Of a DNA stretch of 64,000 nucleotides, positions 10,347 to 20,159 are shown one piece after another. The stretch covers positions 682,001-746,000 of the forward strand of contig NZ_LKST01000001.1 in assembly GCF_001412105.1 (NCBI RefSeq), read 5' to 3'. The notes under the pieces are model-generated. The model saw only the letters and a list, made by a program, of their open reading frames with translations, searched no databases and was not told the DNA's origin. The stretch's first letter is position 1, and the number at the start of each line of letters is the position of its first letter. Made by a program: the position numbers and the translations under genes. This DNA is from Corynebacterium oculi (GTDB lineage Bacteria > Actinomycetota > Actinomycetes > Mycobacteriales > Mycobacteriaceae).

Positions 10347-12440
10347 CTAGGCAAGGGATTCCTTGGCGGCGTTCACCACGGCCTGCGCGGTGATGCCAAA
10401 CTCCTGGTACAGGCGCTGATAATCGGCCGAGGCGCCGTAGTGCTCCAGGGATACCGCGCGGCCCCGGGTGCCCAGGAAGCGGTGCCACGGCATCGCGATC
10501 CCCGCCTCCACGGAGACGCGGGCGGTGACCTCGGGGGGCAGCACCTCGTCGATATACTCCTGATCCTGCTGAGCAAACCAATCCAGGCACGGCACGGACA
10601 CCACGCGGGCGGCGATCCCCTGGGCCTCGAGGTCCCGCGCGGCCTCCACCGCCAGCTGCACCTCCGAGCCGGAACCCATCAGGATCACGTCCGGGGTGGA
10701 TGCGGAGCCCTCCACCAGCACATACGCCCCGCGGGCCACGCCCTGCGCGGCGCGCTCCTTCGTGCCCTCCAACACCGGCACGTTCTGGCGGGTCAGGGCA
10801 AAGGCCTTGGGGCCGCGCCCCTCGCTCACCAGGGCGGCCCGCCACGCGGCAGCGGTCTCGTTGGCATCGGCGGGGCGCAGCACCGCAAGGTTCGGGATCG
10901 CCCGCAGCGCAGCCAGGGACTCCACCGGCTGGTGGGTGGGGCCGTCCTCGCCCAGGCCGATGGAATCGTGCGTCCACACGTAGTACACGTTCGTGCCCAT
11001 CAGCGCGGCCAGGCGCACGGCGGGGCGCATGTAATCGGAGAAGATGAGGAAGGTTCCACCATACGGGCGGGTGGGGCCGTGTAGGGCGATGCCGTTGAGG
11101 ATCGAGCCCATTGCGTGCTCGCGGATACCAAAGTGCAGGTTGCGCCCGTACGGGTTCGCCTGGAACGCCCCCGTGGAGATCGCCTCCGGGCCGAAGGAAG
11201 CGTCCGCCTTAATCACGGTGTTATTGGAACCCGCGAGGTCGGCGGATCCGCCCCACAGCTCCGGCAGGGTAGCGCCCAGGGCCTGCAACACGGCTTCCGA
11301 CGCCTTGCGCGTGGCCACACCCTTGGCGTCCGGCTCCCAGGAGGGCAGCTCCGCGTCCCAACCCTGGGGAAGCTCACCGGAGAAAAGCCGCTCGAACAGG
11401 GCATGACGCTCCGGGTTGGCCTCCGCCCAGCGGGCGAAGCCCTCGTTCCACTCCGTATGAGCGCGGGCACCGCGCTCGACCAGGGCGCGGGTGTGCTCAA
11501 TGACCTCCGAGGAGACGGCAAAATGCTCCTGGGGATCGAAGCCCAGCGCCTCCTTCACCCCGGCCACCTCCTCCTCGCCCAGGGCCGCGCCGTGCACCTT
11601 GCCGGTGTTAGCCAGGGTGGGCGCGGGGTAGCCGATCACGGTGCGCACGCGGATAAAGGTGGGGCGAGAGGTATCCGCCTTGGCCTGCGCCACGGCCTCC
11701 TCCAGGGCCACCACGTCCTCGCCGCCCTCGATCTCCAGGGTCTGCCAGCCGTAGGCCCGGTAGCGCGCCACCACGTCTTCGGTGAAGGCGATCTGGGTAT
11801 CGTCTTCGATGGAGATGCGGTTATCGTCCCAGAAAACGATGAGATTGCCCAGTTGCTGGGTTCCAGCCAGGGAGCTGGCCTCGGCGGTCACGCCCTCCTC
11901 CAGATCACCATCGGAGGCGATCACGTAGATGTGATGGTCAAAGGGGGACTGCCCCGGGGCGGACTCGGGATCGAAAAGCCCCCGCTCGCGGCGGGCGGCC
12001 ATCGCCATGCCCACGGCGGAGGCCAGGCCCTGGCCCAACGGGCCCGTGGTCATCTCTACGCCCTTGGTGTGGCCGTACTCGGGGTGGCCGGGGGTGAGCG
12101 AACCCCAGGTGCGCAGCGCCTTGAGATCCTCCAGCTCCAGACCAAAGCCGCCCAGGTAGAGCTGAATGTACTGGGTAAGGGAGGAGTGGCCGGCGGAGAG
12201 CACGAAGCGATCGCGACCCACCCAGGCAGGATCGGACGGATCGTGGCGCAGCACGCGCTGGTAGAGGGTGTAGGCCAGGGGAGCCAGGCTCATGGCTGTG
12301 CCGGGGTGGCCGCTGCCGCAGTTCTGCACGGCGTCGGCGGCCAAAACGCGGGCGGTGTCTACGGCCTGGGTATCCACCTCCGCCCAGTCCTCGGGATAGC
12401 GGCGTGTGGTGAGGGCCTGAAGCTCAGGGGAAAGGGACAC
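10347..12440 (-). CDS. tkt: Transketolase
   Basis: Thiamine-diphosphate enzyme that moves two-carbon units between sugar phosphates. The product is 697 residues. The N-terminal GCGSGHPGTAMSLA-like segment, the thiamine-binding run beginning SDGDLEEG and ending NLIVFWDDN, and the C-terminal SLEHYGASA are all present. The open frame extends to 12686, but the family N terminus fits a GTG start at 12440 (LSPELQALTT), with GAGGA 8 bases upstream. It opens the pentose-phosphate unit and is divergent from ctaB. Confidence 0.95.
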   Translation of the reverse strand: MSLSPELQALTTRRYPEDWAEVDTQAVDTARVLAADAVQNCGSGHPGTAMSLAPLAYTLYQRVLRHDPSDPAWVGRDRFVLSAGHSSLTQYIQLYLGGFGLELEDLKALRTWGSLTPGHPEYGHTKGVEMTTGPLGQGLASAVGMAMAARRERGLFDPESAPGQSPFDHHIYVIASDGDLEEGVTAEASSLAGTQQLGNLIVFWDDNRISIEDDTQIAFTEDVVARYRAYGWQTLEIEGGEDVVALEEAVAQAKADTSRPTFIRVRTVIGYPAPTLANTGKVHGAALGEEEVAGVKEALGFDPQEHFAVSSEVIEHTRALVERGARAHTEWNEGFARWAEANPERHALFERLFSGELPQGWDAELPSWEPDAKGVATRKASEAVLQALGATLPELWGGSADLAGSNNTVIKADASFGPEAISTGAFQANPYGRNLHFGIREHAMGSILNGIALHGPTRPYGGTFLIFSDYMRPAVRLAALMGTNVYYVWTHDSIGLGEDGPTHQPVESLAALRAIPNLAVLRPADANETAAAWRAALVSEGRGPKAFALTRQNVPVLEGTKERAAQGVARGAYVLVEGSASTPDVILMGSGSEVQLAVEAARDLEAQGIAARVVSVPCLDWFAQQDQEYIDEVLPPEVTARVSVEAGIAMPWHRFLGTRGRAVSLEHYGASADYQRLYQEFGITAQAVVNAAKESLA

Positions 12441-12691
12441 GATAAGGATCCTCGCATTCGTATCAGCAAAATGGCGTAGACACCACCTTAGTGTTTTTCC
12501 TCCTCCCACAGCCAGACCCGCCATGCCCCGGGCGATGTTCGTCCCGCCGCCACCACGCGATAGAGTGAAAAGGATTATGCGCGCCCGCGGCCTCGGATGA
12601 GAGATATGATCGCTGCGGGAACTATCGCGTATCCCGGCTCGACTAGTGTGGGGCGGCTGACAACACCACGAGATTGCTGGAGGCATCTTCC
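12441..12691. promoter_or_regulatory. Divergent promoter region tkt/ctaB
   Basis: This 251-base gap separates the divergent tkt and ctaB genes. On the plus strand TATGAT (12605-12610) and TAGTGT (12644-12649) could be -10 boxes for ctaB. No convincing -35 partner is visible for either, and I could not assign a tkt promoter. Confidence 0.35.
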
Positions 12692-13624
12692 TTGAACACG
12701 ATCAAGGCATACATCGCGCTGACGAAGCCACGGGTCATCGAACTTCTCCTGGTGGCCACGATCCCCGCGATGCTCCAAGCCGATCGTGGCGAAAACAATA
12801 TCCTGCTCATCCTGCTGACCCTCGTGGGCGGCTGGATGGGGGCCGCGGCCGCCAATACCTTCAACATGGTGGCGGACTCCGATATTGACCAAAAAATGGG
12901 CCGCACCCGTGCCCGCCCCCTCGTGCGTCACACGGTATCCAACTGCGACGCCACCATCTTTGCCTGGACGCTCACGGTGGTGAGCTTCCTGTGGTTGTGG
13001 CTGCTCTGTGGATCGCTCTTGGCGGCCGTGTTCGTCATGTTCACCATCTGGTTTTACATCGTGGTGTACACCAAATACCTCAAGCGCCGCACCCACATGA
13101 ACATCGTGTGGGGCGGGGCCGCCGGCTGCATGCCCGTGGTGGTGGGCTGGGCCGTGATTACGGACAACACCCCCGACGCCTCCGCATGGGCCTGGTGGCA
13201 GGCCCTGGTGCTGTGGCTGATTATCTTCTTCTGGACGCCCCCGCACACCTGGGCCCTAGCCATGAAGTACCGCGACGATTACGAGCGCGCCGGCGTGCCC
13301 ATGCTGCCCGTGGTGCGCACGCCGGTAGAGGTCACCCGGCAGATCCTCTGGTACAGCTGGGTCACCGTGGGGGTATCCCTGCTGCTAGTTCCCGCCGCCT
13401 CCTGGATCTACCTGGTGGGGGCGGTGGCCTCCGGGGCGGCGTTCCTGGTCATGGCCACCCAGCTACACCGGGGGGTGCGCGACGGACAGCCGGTCAAGCC
13501 GCTCAAACTCTTCATCCTTTCCAACAACTACCTGGCGGTACTCTTTGTGGCCCTGTCCGTCGATGCGATCCTCGGCTGGGAGACCTTTGGCCAGATGGCG
13601 GGGTGGAGCGCGGCGGCGTTCTAG
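12692..13624 (+). CDS. ctaB: Protohaem IX farnesyltransferase (haem O synthase)
   Basis: Membrane prenyltransferase that adds a farnesyl group to haem B for cytochrome oxidase. The UbiA-family aspartate motif [15 protein letters not shown] is present near residue 65, followed by a second acidic motif, YRDDYERAG. About eight or nine membrane segments are visible. TTG at 12692 is preferred because GGAGG (12679-12683) is 8 bases upstream, giving 310 residues; another TTG at 12676 or nearby would lack this site. ctaA, for the next step, is encoded just downstream on the other strand. Confidence 0.93.
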   Translation: MNTIKAYIALTKPRVIELLLVATIPAMLQADRGENNILLILLTLVGGWMGAAAANTFNMVADSDIDQKMGRTRARPLVRHTVSNCDATIFAWTLTVVSFLWLWLLCGSLLAAVFVMFTIWFYIVVYTKYLKRRTHMNIVWGGAAGCMPVVVGWAVITDNTPDASAWAWWQALVLWLIIFFWTPPHTWALAMKYRDDYERAGVPMLPVVRTPVEVTRQILWYSWVTVGVSLLLVPAASWIYLVGAVASGAAFLVMATQLHRGVRDGQPVKPLKLFILSNNYLAVLFVALSVDAILGWETFGQMAGWSAAAF

Positions 13625-13627
13625 GCG

Positions 13628-14515
13628 CTAAAAGCGCAGCGCCACGAGGCCCCGGAGCGCCTCCACGCCCAGCCCCTCGGCCTCCTCGGGGGAGTACACG
13701 CTCCCAAGGGGAACGGTAATATGCCCCTCAGCCAGGGCCTGAGTGACCGCCTGGGAGCGCATCCGAAAACCGTCCGGCTCCCGCACGTAATCCTCCGCCA
13801 CGGGGCAGGCGAGGCTCAGTGAGCCCCGAGCAGCGAGATCGAGGGGCGAAATACGCTTGATGGGCTGGGCGGGCGTGCCATAAACGCACAGCATGCCGCG
13901 AGCGCGCAGGCTCGATAGCGCGTGATCCAGGCCCGGTTTCCCCGTGCCATGCAGGGCGATGTCCGCCCCACCCACCTCGGCGGCGCGCCGGGGAGCCACG
14001 TGCGCGCGCCGCACCACGGCGGCCCGATCCAGGTGCGGGGATGCCTCCCCAGAGGGAGACACAGCGATCACCCGTGCGCCCAGGGCTCCGGCCCACTGGG
14101 AGCTGATGAGCCCCACGGGATCATCGGCGGGATTAATCAGCACCGTGCTCCCCGCCTCCACGGGACGCAGGGAAAACAGCAACACGTGGGCCATCATCGC
14201 CGGATTAAGCGCGAGGGCGGCGGACTCCGGCGGTATGCCCCTGGGTACCGCCACGATGCGGTCGCGGGGAACGCAGGCGAGGGACGCGCAGGAGCCGGGC
14301 ACCCCGGCCCAGGCCACCAGGGTGCCCTCCGGCAGGAGCCCCTGGGGATCGTGGAGAATCTTCCCCGTGCCCTGGGTACCCGGGATGGCCCCCGGCCGGG
14401 TGGGGGCCAGCTCGGCGGCCTGCACCGCCACGAGCACCTGGTTCTCCCCAAGGCGAGGATCTTCGCGGGAGACCACCCCGGCGGCGCGGTTATCTCCCCA
14501 GATCAGCGCCCTCAT
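13628..14515 (-). CDS. Quinone oxidoreductase-like MDR protein (Qor-like)
   Basis: Medium-chain dehydrogenase/reductase fold, 295 residues, similar in layout to NADPH:quinone reductases that lie between ctaB and ctaA in relatives. The alignable core is SLRPVEAGSTVLINPADDPVGLISSQWAGALGARVIAV. The nucleotide-binding loop, normally AAAGGVG, reads PADDPVG here, so NADPH binding may be weak or lost. No zinc ligands are seen, as expected for the QOR subgroup. Its start overlaps the ctaA stop by 4 bases (ATGA). Role in haem or respiratory assembly is inferred only from position. Confidence 0.72.
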   Translation of the reverse strand: MRALIWGDNRAAGVVSREDPRLGENQVLVAVQAAELAPTRPGAIPGTQGTGKILHDPQGLLPEGTLVAWAGVPGSCASLACVPRDRIVAVPRGIPPESAALALNPAMMAHVLLFSLRPVEAGSTVLINPADDPVGLISSQWAGALGARVIAVSPSGEASPHLDRAAVVRRAHVAPRRAAEVGGADIALHGTGKPGLDHALSSLRARGMLCVYGTPAQPIKRISPLDLAARGSLSLACPVAEDYVREPDGFRMRSQAVTQALAEGHITVPLGSVYSPEEAEGLGVEALRGLVALRF

Positions 14516-15486
14516 TCTCGCCCAACGCGCGCCGTCGTGGGCGCAGCCTCGGGGGCCGGTTCGGCTAAGCGCCGCCGCATGCCCAGGGCGTAGAGGAAGG
14601 CGGTGAAGGCCACCACCACCGAGGACATGGCGATGTGCATGGGCACGGACCAGCGGGGAACCCCCAGCCGGTACTGCGCGATCCCGATGCCCGCCTGGAT
14701 CACGATCATTCCCAGGAGGATCAGGCCGGTGCGCTTGGCCTCATCGGAGGCCTTGCGCTGATAGAGCAGCACCACGGTGATGAAGGTGAAAAAGAGATAC
14801 GCGTACATGAGGTAGCCGTGGATATGCGCCATGAGGTCAATGTCTACGTCAAGGCGGCCCGTCATTCCGGCCTCCGCGTCCCCGGCGTGGGGGCCGGCGC
14901 CGGTCACCATCGTCCCGGTCACCAAGACCACCACGAGGGCGCACGCGGCCACCACCGCGCTGATCCGTACCGCGCGCGGATAGGCGCGCACCGGCTCCAC
15001 CTCATCGGGCTCGGATACCCGAATGAACAGCAGGGCGGCCACCCACACCAGCGCCATCGAGGGGAGGAAGTGCAGGGCCACGGACCACCATCGGAGATCC
15101 AGGAGCACGGACATTCCGCCGATAACGGCCTGGAGGATCACCCCGAAGCCGGAGATGAGCGCGTAGGCGAGGAGCTCCCGGCGGCGCTGCGCCTGGCGCA
15201 GGGCCACAAAGACGGCGATCACCGCGGCCACGAGGACGAAGGTAAGCAGGCGATTGCCAAATTCGATGACCTGGTGCACCAGGGGAGCAGCCCCCTCCAC
15301 GGGGACGAGCGATCCCTCATGGCACTGCGGCCAGGTATTGCAGCCCAGGCCGGAGCCCGTGACGCGCACGATGGAGCCGGTCACCGTGATGCCGCCCTGG
15401 CAGATCAGGAGAACCAACGCCAGCGCGCGCTGAAGGCGCAGGGAGGGCACAAAATCGCTTTTCACGGGACGCAGCAGGGTACTCAC
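14512..15486 (-). CDS. ctaA: Haem A synthase
   Basis: Integral membrane enzyme that oxidises haem O to haem A for the aa3 oxidase. The 324-residue product has eight predicted membrane segments. The paired cysteines in GLGCNTWPQCHEG and the haem-ligand histidines in HQVIEFGNR, LHFLPSMAL and AHIHGYL match the actinobacterial CtaA family. GTG at 15486 has no ribosome-binding site, but TAGGCT lies 8 bases upstream on the minus strand (15495-15500), so the message is probably leaderless. It is translationally coupled to the Qor-like gene. Confidence 0.93.
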   Translation of the reverse strand: MSTLLRPVKSDFVPSLRLQRALALVLLICQGGITVTGSIVRVTGSGLGCNTWPQCHEGSLVPVEGAAPLVHQVIEFGNRLLTFVLVAAVIAVFVALRQAQRRRELLAYALISGFGVILQAVIGGMSVLLDLRWWSVALHFLPSMALVWVAALLFIRVSEPDEVEPVRAYPRAVRISAVVAACALVVVLVTGTMVTGAGPHAGDAEAGMTGRLDVDIDLMAHIHGYLMYAYLFFTFITVVLLYQRKASDEAKRTGLILLGMIVIQAGIGIAQYRLGVPRWSVPMHIAMSSVVVAFTAFLYALGMRRRLAEPAPEAAPTTARVGRE

Positions 15487-15494
15487 AGCCCCCT

Positions 15495-15500
15495 AGCCTA
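15495..15500 (-). promoter_or_regulatory. -10 box for leaderless ctaA
   Basis: TAGGCT on the minus strand, 8 bases before the GTG start, with no Shine-Dalgarno in between. Confidence 0.5.
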
Positions 15501-15599
15501 ATGCTCTGCCGTGAAAAAACACCACACAGCGCCGGGCGGCTCGGAGTTAGAAGAAACACGCACGCGCGGCGGAACTGAGCGCGCCCGCTATCCGACGCC

Positions 15600-16616
15600 C
15601 TAGGGGCGCACCAGCACCTTAATGGCCTCGCGCTGATCCATCGCGCGGTAGCCCTCGGCAATGTTGTCCAGGGCCACCTCCTTGGTAAAGACCTTGCCGG
15701 GTTCGATGGCGCGATCAAAGATCAGGCGGATGAGTTCCGGCAGGTACTTGCGCACCGGGGCGGGACCGCCCATGAGGTGCACCTCGGAGGCGAAGAGTTC
15801 CTCGCCGGGCAGGGAGACCCCGTGAGAGACACCCACATATCCCACATACCCGCCGGGACGGCAGGAGGCGATGGCCTGGTGCATGGATTCCTGGGTGCCC
15901 ACGGCCTCGATCACGCTGTGGGCGCCCAGGCCCCCGGTGAGGTCCTTGATCCTGGCCACGCCCTCCTCGCCGCGTTCCTCCACGATGTCCGTGGCACCGA
16001 ACTCGCGGGCCAAGGCCTGGCGATCCGCGTGTCGGCTCATGGCGATGATCCGTTCCGCGCCCATCTGCTTGGCCGAGAGGATCGCCAGGAGGCCCACCGC
16101 TCCGTCGCCCACCACCACGACGGTCTTTCCGGGGCCCGCCTGGGCCTCGTCGGCGGCAAACCAGCCGGTACCCAGCACGTCGGAGGCCGCGAGCAGGGAG
16201 GGAATGAGATCCTCCTCCGGGTGGGAGGGGGTGGGCACCAGGGTGCCGTCGGCGAGCGGCACGCGCAGGTACTCGGACTGCGCCTCGCCCACGAACCCGC
16301 CGTTGGCGCAGCGGGAGGGGTAGCCATCCGCGCAGATCTCGCAGGTGTTATCGGAGAGGCAGAAGGAGCCCACCACGAAGTCGCCGGGCTTCACGCTGCT
16401 GACCTCCTCACCCACCTCTTCCACCACGCCCACGTACTCGTGGCCCATGCGGGTGGGTTCGGCGATCTCATCGGTGCCGCGATAGGGCCAGAGATCAGAG
16501 CCGCACACGCAGGTGGCCGTGATCTTGATGATGGCGTCGGTGGGTTCGGCGATGGTGGGCTTCTCCACCTCGGCGACGCGAACATCGCCGGTACCGTGAA
16601 TGAAGGTGGCCTTCAT
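15600..16616 (-). CDS. Zinc-dependent alcohol dehydrogenase family protein
   Basis: NAD(P)-dependent medium-chain dehydrogenase, 338 residues. The catalytic zinc ligands are visible as Cys in CVCGSDLWPYRG and His-Glu in GHEYVG. A four-cysteine structural zinc loop follows at CLSDNTCEICADGYPSRC. The Rossmann motif VVGDGAVGLLAI is intact. ATG at 16616 has AAGGAG upstream, 9 bases away. The substrate is not predictable; relatives act on alcohols, polyols or formaldehyde. It sits between ctaA and the ABC exporter, two units that are adjacent in related genomes, so it looks like a lineage-specific insertion. Confidence 0.85.
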   Translation of the reverse strand: MKATFIHGTGDVRVAEVEKPTIAEPTDAIIKITATCVCGSDLWPYRGTDEIAEPTRMGHEYVGVVEEVGEEVSSVKPGDFVVGSFCLSDNTCEICADGYPSRCANGGFVGEAQSEYLRVPLADGTLVPTPSHPEEDLIPSLLAASDVLGTGWFAADEAQAGPGKTVVVVGDGAVGLLAILSAKQMGAERIIAMSRHADRQALAREFGATDIVEERGEEGVARIKDLTGGLGAHSVIEAVGTQESMHQAIASCRPGGYVGYVGVSHGVSLPGEELFASEVHLMGGPAPVRKYLPELIRLIFDRAIEPGKVFTKEVALDNIAEGYRAMDQREAIKVLVRP

Positions 16617-16690
16617 GGGGCGCTCCTTAAAGCGAAAGCGGGATTTTGCCTCGCCCACCCTACACCTTATGCCGCCCAGGGAGCGTGGTT

Positions 16691-17458
16691 TTAGCTGCTA
16701 AACCGGAACCATCGCCGGGCCGCCGCGGACACCAACACGAGCCAAACCATCAGGCTGAGCCACTGGGCCCACGGGATCGTGCCGCCAAAGGCGTTGGTGA
16801 GACCGCTGGCCAGGGCCACCGAGGGGATCAGATCCCACCAACTGCTGCCGTCAAGCCCGGAGTGATACAGCACCAGCCCCACCACGCCCACCATGAGCAC
16901 CCAGATGAGATTGGCCAGCGCGAGCACCAGCTCCGAGCTGAGGGTTCCGCCCATGAGCAACCCCATCGAGGTAAAGGCGGCCGCTCCCAGCACGAGGGTC
17001 ACCACGCCCAGGACAAGGCCGGGTGCGGAGACCTGCCAGCCCAAAACGGCGGCGGTGGCCCCCAGCACCAGGGTTTGTAGCAGCACCATCGCGGCCACGG
17101 CGATGATCTTGCCCACGATGATGACCCAGGTGGGCACGCCGGAGGCTCCCGTGCGTTTGAGCGCCCCATACCGGCGATCGAAGGCCAGCGAGATCGCCTG
17201 CCCGGTGAAGCCGGAGGAGGTGGTCGCGATCGCCAGCATCATGGGAAATCCTTGGCGCAGCGGATCGGGATCGTCCAGGATGGGCACCTGGGAGATGCCG
17301 ATGAGTAGGCCGAGGGGAATGATGAGGCTGAGCAGCTGTTGCTCGCCGTGACGGAGAAAAAGCAGTGTCTCAATGCGCCCCTGCGCGGCGACGAGCGCGC
17401 CCCTGGGAGCGCGCTGCGGAGCGGGGGCAAAGGTACCGGCGGGATAATCGCTCACCAT
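16691..17458 (-). CDS. ABC transporter permease (ABC-2 type)
   Basis: Membrane subunit of an export-type ABC transporter. The 255-residue product has about six hydrophobic segments, an N-terminal amphipathic stretch, and no ATPase motifs, as in ABC-2 permeases for drugs, lipids or polysaccharides. It starts one base after the stop of the ATPase gene (TGATATG), so the two are coupled. The same pair is found next to ctaA and mptB in related actinobacteria. The substrate is unknown. Confidence 0.82.
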   Translation of the reverse strand: MVSDYPAGTFAPAPQRAPRGALVAAQGRIETLLFLRHGEQQLLSLIIPLGLLIGISQVPILDDPDPLRQGFPMMLAIATTSSGFTGQAISLAFDRRYGALKRTGASGVPTWVIIVGKIIAVAAMVLLQTLVLGATAAVLGWQVSAPGLVLGVVTLVLGAAAFTSMGLLMGGTLSSELVLALANLIWVLMVGVVGLVLYHSGLDGSSWWDLIPSVALASGLTNAFGGTIPWAQWLSLMVWLVLVSAAARRWFRFSS

Positions 17459-17459
17459 A

Positions 17460-18386
17460 TCAACTCCTCAGTTCTTGGCCCGTGATGTCGAGGAAAACGT
17501 CCTCTAAGCTGCGCTGCGCCACATCTAGGCTGCGCACCAGCACCCCCTGGGCGGATACCGCGGATACCACCCGGGCCACCGCCTCCGGGCTGGGCGGCAC
17601 CCGCACCGCGTAATGCAGGGGACGCACCGGCGCGCAGGATCCGGCGGGCAGGTGCGCCTGGCGCTCCACGGCGGCTGCGTCTATCTCTCTATCCGTGCCC
17701 AGGCGCACCTGTGGCTGGGCACCGGTGGTCAGCTCCGTGGGCGTGCCGCTGGCCACGGCGCGGCCGCGATCCATAATCACCACGCGATCGGCCAGGGCCT
17801 CGGCCTCGTCCATGAGGTGCGTGGTGAGCACCACCGTCACCCCGTCGCGGCGAAGCACCCGCATGAGTTCCCACACCGCCAGGCGCGATTGCGCATCCAT
17901 GCCGGCGGTGGGCTCGTCTAAAAAGACCAGTTCCGGGCGGCCGATCAGGGCCAAGGCCAGGGAAAGGCGCTGCTGCTGCCCCCCGGAAAGCCTGCGATAG
18001 GTGTTCTTCCGCACGCCCTCTAGGCCCACCACCTCCATGAGCCAGGCGGGGTCGAGGGGATGGGCGCTATAGGCCGCTGTGAGCCGCAGCATCTCCTCCA
18101 CCTTGATCCCGGAGTAGGAGCCACCGCCCTGCAACATGATGCCGATGCGTTCGCGGACTCGCTCCGGTTGCGTGGTGGGATCGAGGCCCAGCACGGTGAT
18201 CCTCCCGGAGGTGGGTTTGACGAAGCCCACGCACATGTCAATGGTGGTGGTTTTTCCGGCCCCGTTCGGACCGAGCAGGGCTAAGATTTCCCCGCGGCGG
18301 GCGCACAGTGATAGCTCATTGACGGCGGTGATCGTGGGGAAAGACTTGACCACGCCGCGCAGTTCGAGAGCGTTTGGGACAACCAC
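17460..18386 (-). CDS. ABC transporter ATP-binding protein
   Basis: ATPase partner of the adjacent permease, 308 residues. Walker A is LLGPNGAGKTTT near residue 40, the signature is LSGGQQQRLSLAL, and Walker B with catalytic Glu is LVFLDEPTAGMD, followed by a switch histidine in LTTHLMDEAE. A C-terminal domain of about 90 residues follows, as in DrrA/NatA-type exporters. GTG at 18386 has TAGACT 8 bases upstream (18395-18400, minus strand) and no ribosome-binding site, so it is probably leaderless. Confidence 0.88.
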   Translation of the reverse strand: MVVPNALELRGVVKSFPTITAVNELSLCARRGEILALLGPNGAGKTTTIDMCVGFVKPTSGRITVLGLDPTTQPERVRERIGIMLQGGGSYSGIKVEEMLRLTAAYSAHPLDPAWLMEVVGLEGVRKNTYRRLSGGQQQRLSLALALIGRPELVFLDEPTAGMDAQSRLAVWELMRVLRRDGVTVVLTTHLMDEAEALADRVVIMDRGRAVASGTPTELTTGAQPQVRLGTDREIDAAAVERQAHLPAGSCAPVRPLHYAVRVPPSPEAVARVVSAVSAQGVLVRSLDVAQRSLEDVFLDITGQELRS

Positions 18387-18406
18387 GGTTGCTCAGTCTA
18401 GAACTT

Positions 18407-20074
18407 TCAGTTGAGGCCAACCAATCCCGAGCGCCGGAGCCACCACCAGCCCGCGGCGAGGATCACCGCTAGCGATACCGCCGCACCCACGTAGATATTC
18501 ACCACGGTGCCGGGGGGCAGCGCCAAACCTCGCGGCAGGACGAAGAAGCTAAAGGCTGCGGAGTACCCGACCACGGCGACCCGAAAGAGGGGGCGGTTCG
18601 CCCACGCCGCGAGCGGTACCACCGCCCACAGCACGTACCAGGGGTGGACCACGGGAAAGAGCACCACGAGGACGAAGGTGGCTACGCCGAGCGCTCCCAC
18701 CGGGTGAATCCGCCCGAGGAACGTGCCCAGGAGCATGCGCAGGGTGAGGATCCCTGCCACGGCCAGTCCCGCGAGACGGGTGACCACCAGGATCGCCGTG
18801 GTGTGATCGCCCAGGCCCAGTAGCATGCCGATCCCCCCGGCGATCACCCCGACGTCGGTAGTAACAGACATCCAACTGCGGATCGTGGTGGCCCCGCCCT
18901 GCCCCGTGACCCAGCCCAGGCCGATGCCGCTGAGCGCGGAAACCAGCGCGACGGTGGCCACGAGCACCGCGAGGAAGAAGAATCCCGCCACGGCGATGGC
19001 CCACCAGGCGCGGCGGCCTCGCTGGTGGAGATAGCGCGCATAGGCCATGCCGATGAAGCCCAGGGAAAGAAAGGCCACCACCTTAACCATTCCCGCGCAG
19101 GATAGGAGCGCGCCGGAGGCCGCCAGGAGGGGGAGCGTCCACCCATCAGCCCGATCCAGGGCGCGTAGCCCCAGTTCCAGGCCCACCAGCATGAGCCCCA
19201 GCATGAGGGCCTCGTTGTGGATTCCGCCCACCAGGTGCAGCAGCACCAGGGGATTGAGGATTCCCAGCCATAACGCCGCCGGGGGATAGACCCGACACCG
19301 CCGAGCGATGCTCAGCACCGCCCAACCCGCCGCCGTCAGCATGAGCACGCTCAACACCCGGTGCGCCAACACCCCCAGCACGATCGAGTCCCCGGTGAGC
19401 GCGCTGATGAGGGCGGACAAGCCCATCGCCACCGGCCCGTACGGGGAGGGGGAGTGCGCCCAAATGAAGGGCACCGAGCGCGCGAGGTGGTGATCCGTGC
19501 CCAGCAGATCGATGGGCCCGGCGGAATAGGGGTCCATGCCCTCCCGCACGATGGCCCCCTGGGCGAGGTAGGAATAAATGTCCTGGGTGAAGATCGGCGC
19601 GCTCAGCAGCAGTGGAAGCAGCCAGGCGATCCAGGTGCGCCAAAGATCTCCGGTGGTAACAACCCGCAGCGCGCGGTGCCGTCCCCACAGCGACACCCCC
19701 ACGAGGGGGGCCATTCCGATCCAGGCCAGCACGACCAACGCCACGCCGACGAGAACTATCGACGACGAGGCCTGCATCATCTGCCCCAGGGTGGTGCCGC
19801 CGGGGAAGGACTGGTAGGGGTTATCCACCACGGGCAGAGCGCCGCCCCCCAGCGCGCCCAGCGCGAGCAGCAGCGCCCCCGTGGTGCCGATCCACCGCAG
19901 GAGGGCAAAGCGCACGAGCCCGGCGCTGCGGGTGGTGGCCGAATCCGCGTCCGCCCGGGAGCCATCTGTGGCATCGCTATCGCGGTGCAGGCCGGCCGAG
20001 CGCGAACCCGCCACGCCTAAGCGCGGGAGGTCGCGCAGGAGCGCCTGCCAGAGCGCAGATGGTTGTTGTTGCAC
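18407..20074 (-). CDS. mptB: Alpha-(1->6)-mannopyranosyltransferase MptB
   Basis: Polyprenyl-phosphate-mannose-dependent membrane glycosyltransferase (GT-C fold) that starts the mannan core of lipomannan and lipoarabinomannan in Corynebacteriales. The product is about 555 residues with some 13 membrane segments and acidic residues in the first periplasmic loop. The frame is open to 20164, but GTG at 20074 fits a TACGAT -10 box 6 bases upstream (20081-20086, minus strand). Assignment rests on length, topology and the conserved position between the ABC pair and sufR. Divergent from sufR. Confidence 0.85.
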   Translation of the reverse strand: MQQQPSALWQALLRDLPRLGVAGSRSAGLHRDSDATDGSRADADSATTRSAGLVRFALLRWIGTTGALLLALGALGGGALPVVDNPYQSFPGGTTLGQMMQASSSIVLVGVALVVLAWIGMAPLVGVSLWGRHRALRVVTTGDLWRTWIAWLLPLLLSAPIFTQDIYSYLAQGAIVREGMDPYSAGPIDLLGTDHHLARSVPFIWAHSPSPYGPVAMGLSALISALTGDSIVLGVLAHRVLSVLMLTAAGWAVLSIARRCRVYPPAALWLGILNPLVLLHLVGGIHNEALMLGLMLVGLELGLRALDRADGWTLPLLAASGALLSCAGMVKVVAFLSLGFIGMAYARYLHQRGRRAWWAIAVAGFFFLAVLVATVALVSALSGIGLGWVTGQGGATTIRSWMSVTTDVGVIAGGIGMLLGLGDHTTAILVVTRLAGLAVAGILTLRMLLGTFLGRIHPVGALGVATFVLVVLFPVVHPWYVLWAVVPLAAWANRPLFRVAVVGYSAAFSFFVLPRGLALPPGTVVNIYVGAAVSLAVILAAGWWWLRRSGLVGLN

Positions 20075-20159
20075 AGGCTCATCGTAGCCAGAACGCCCCC
20101 GTCTGACGGAAAACCGGCGGAAGGCAGGGGACCTTTTTGCGCCCGGGAACAATTTTAGT

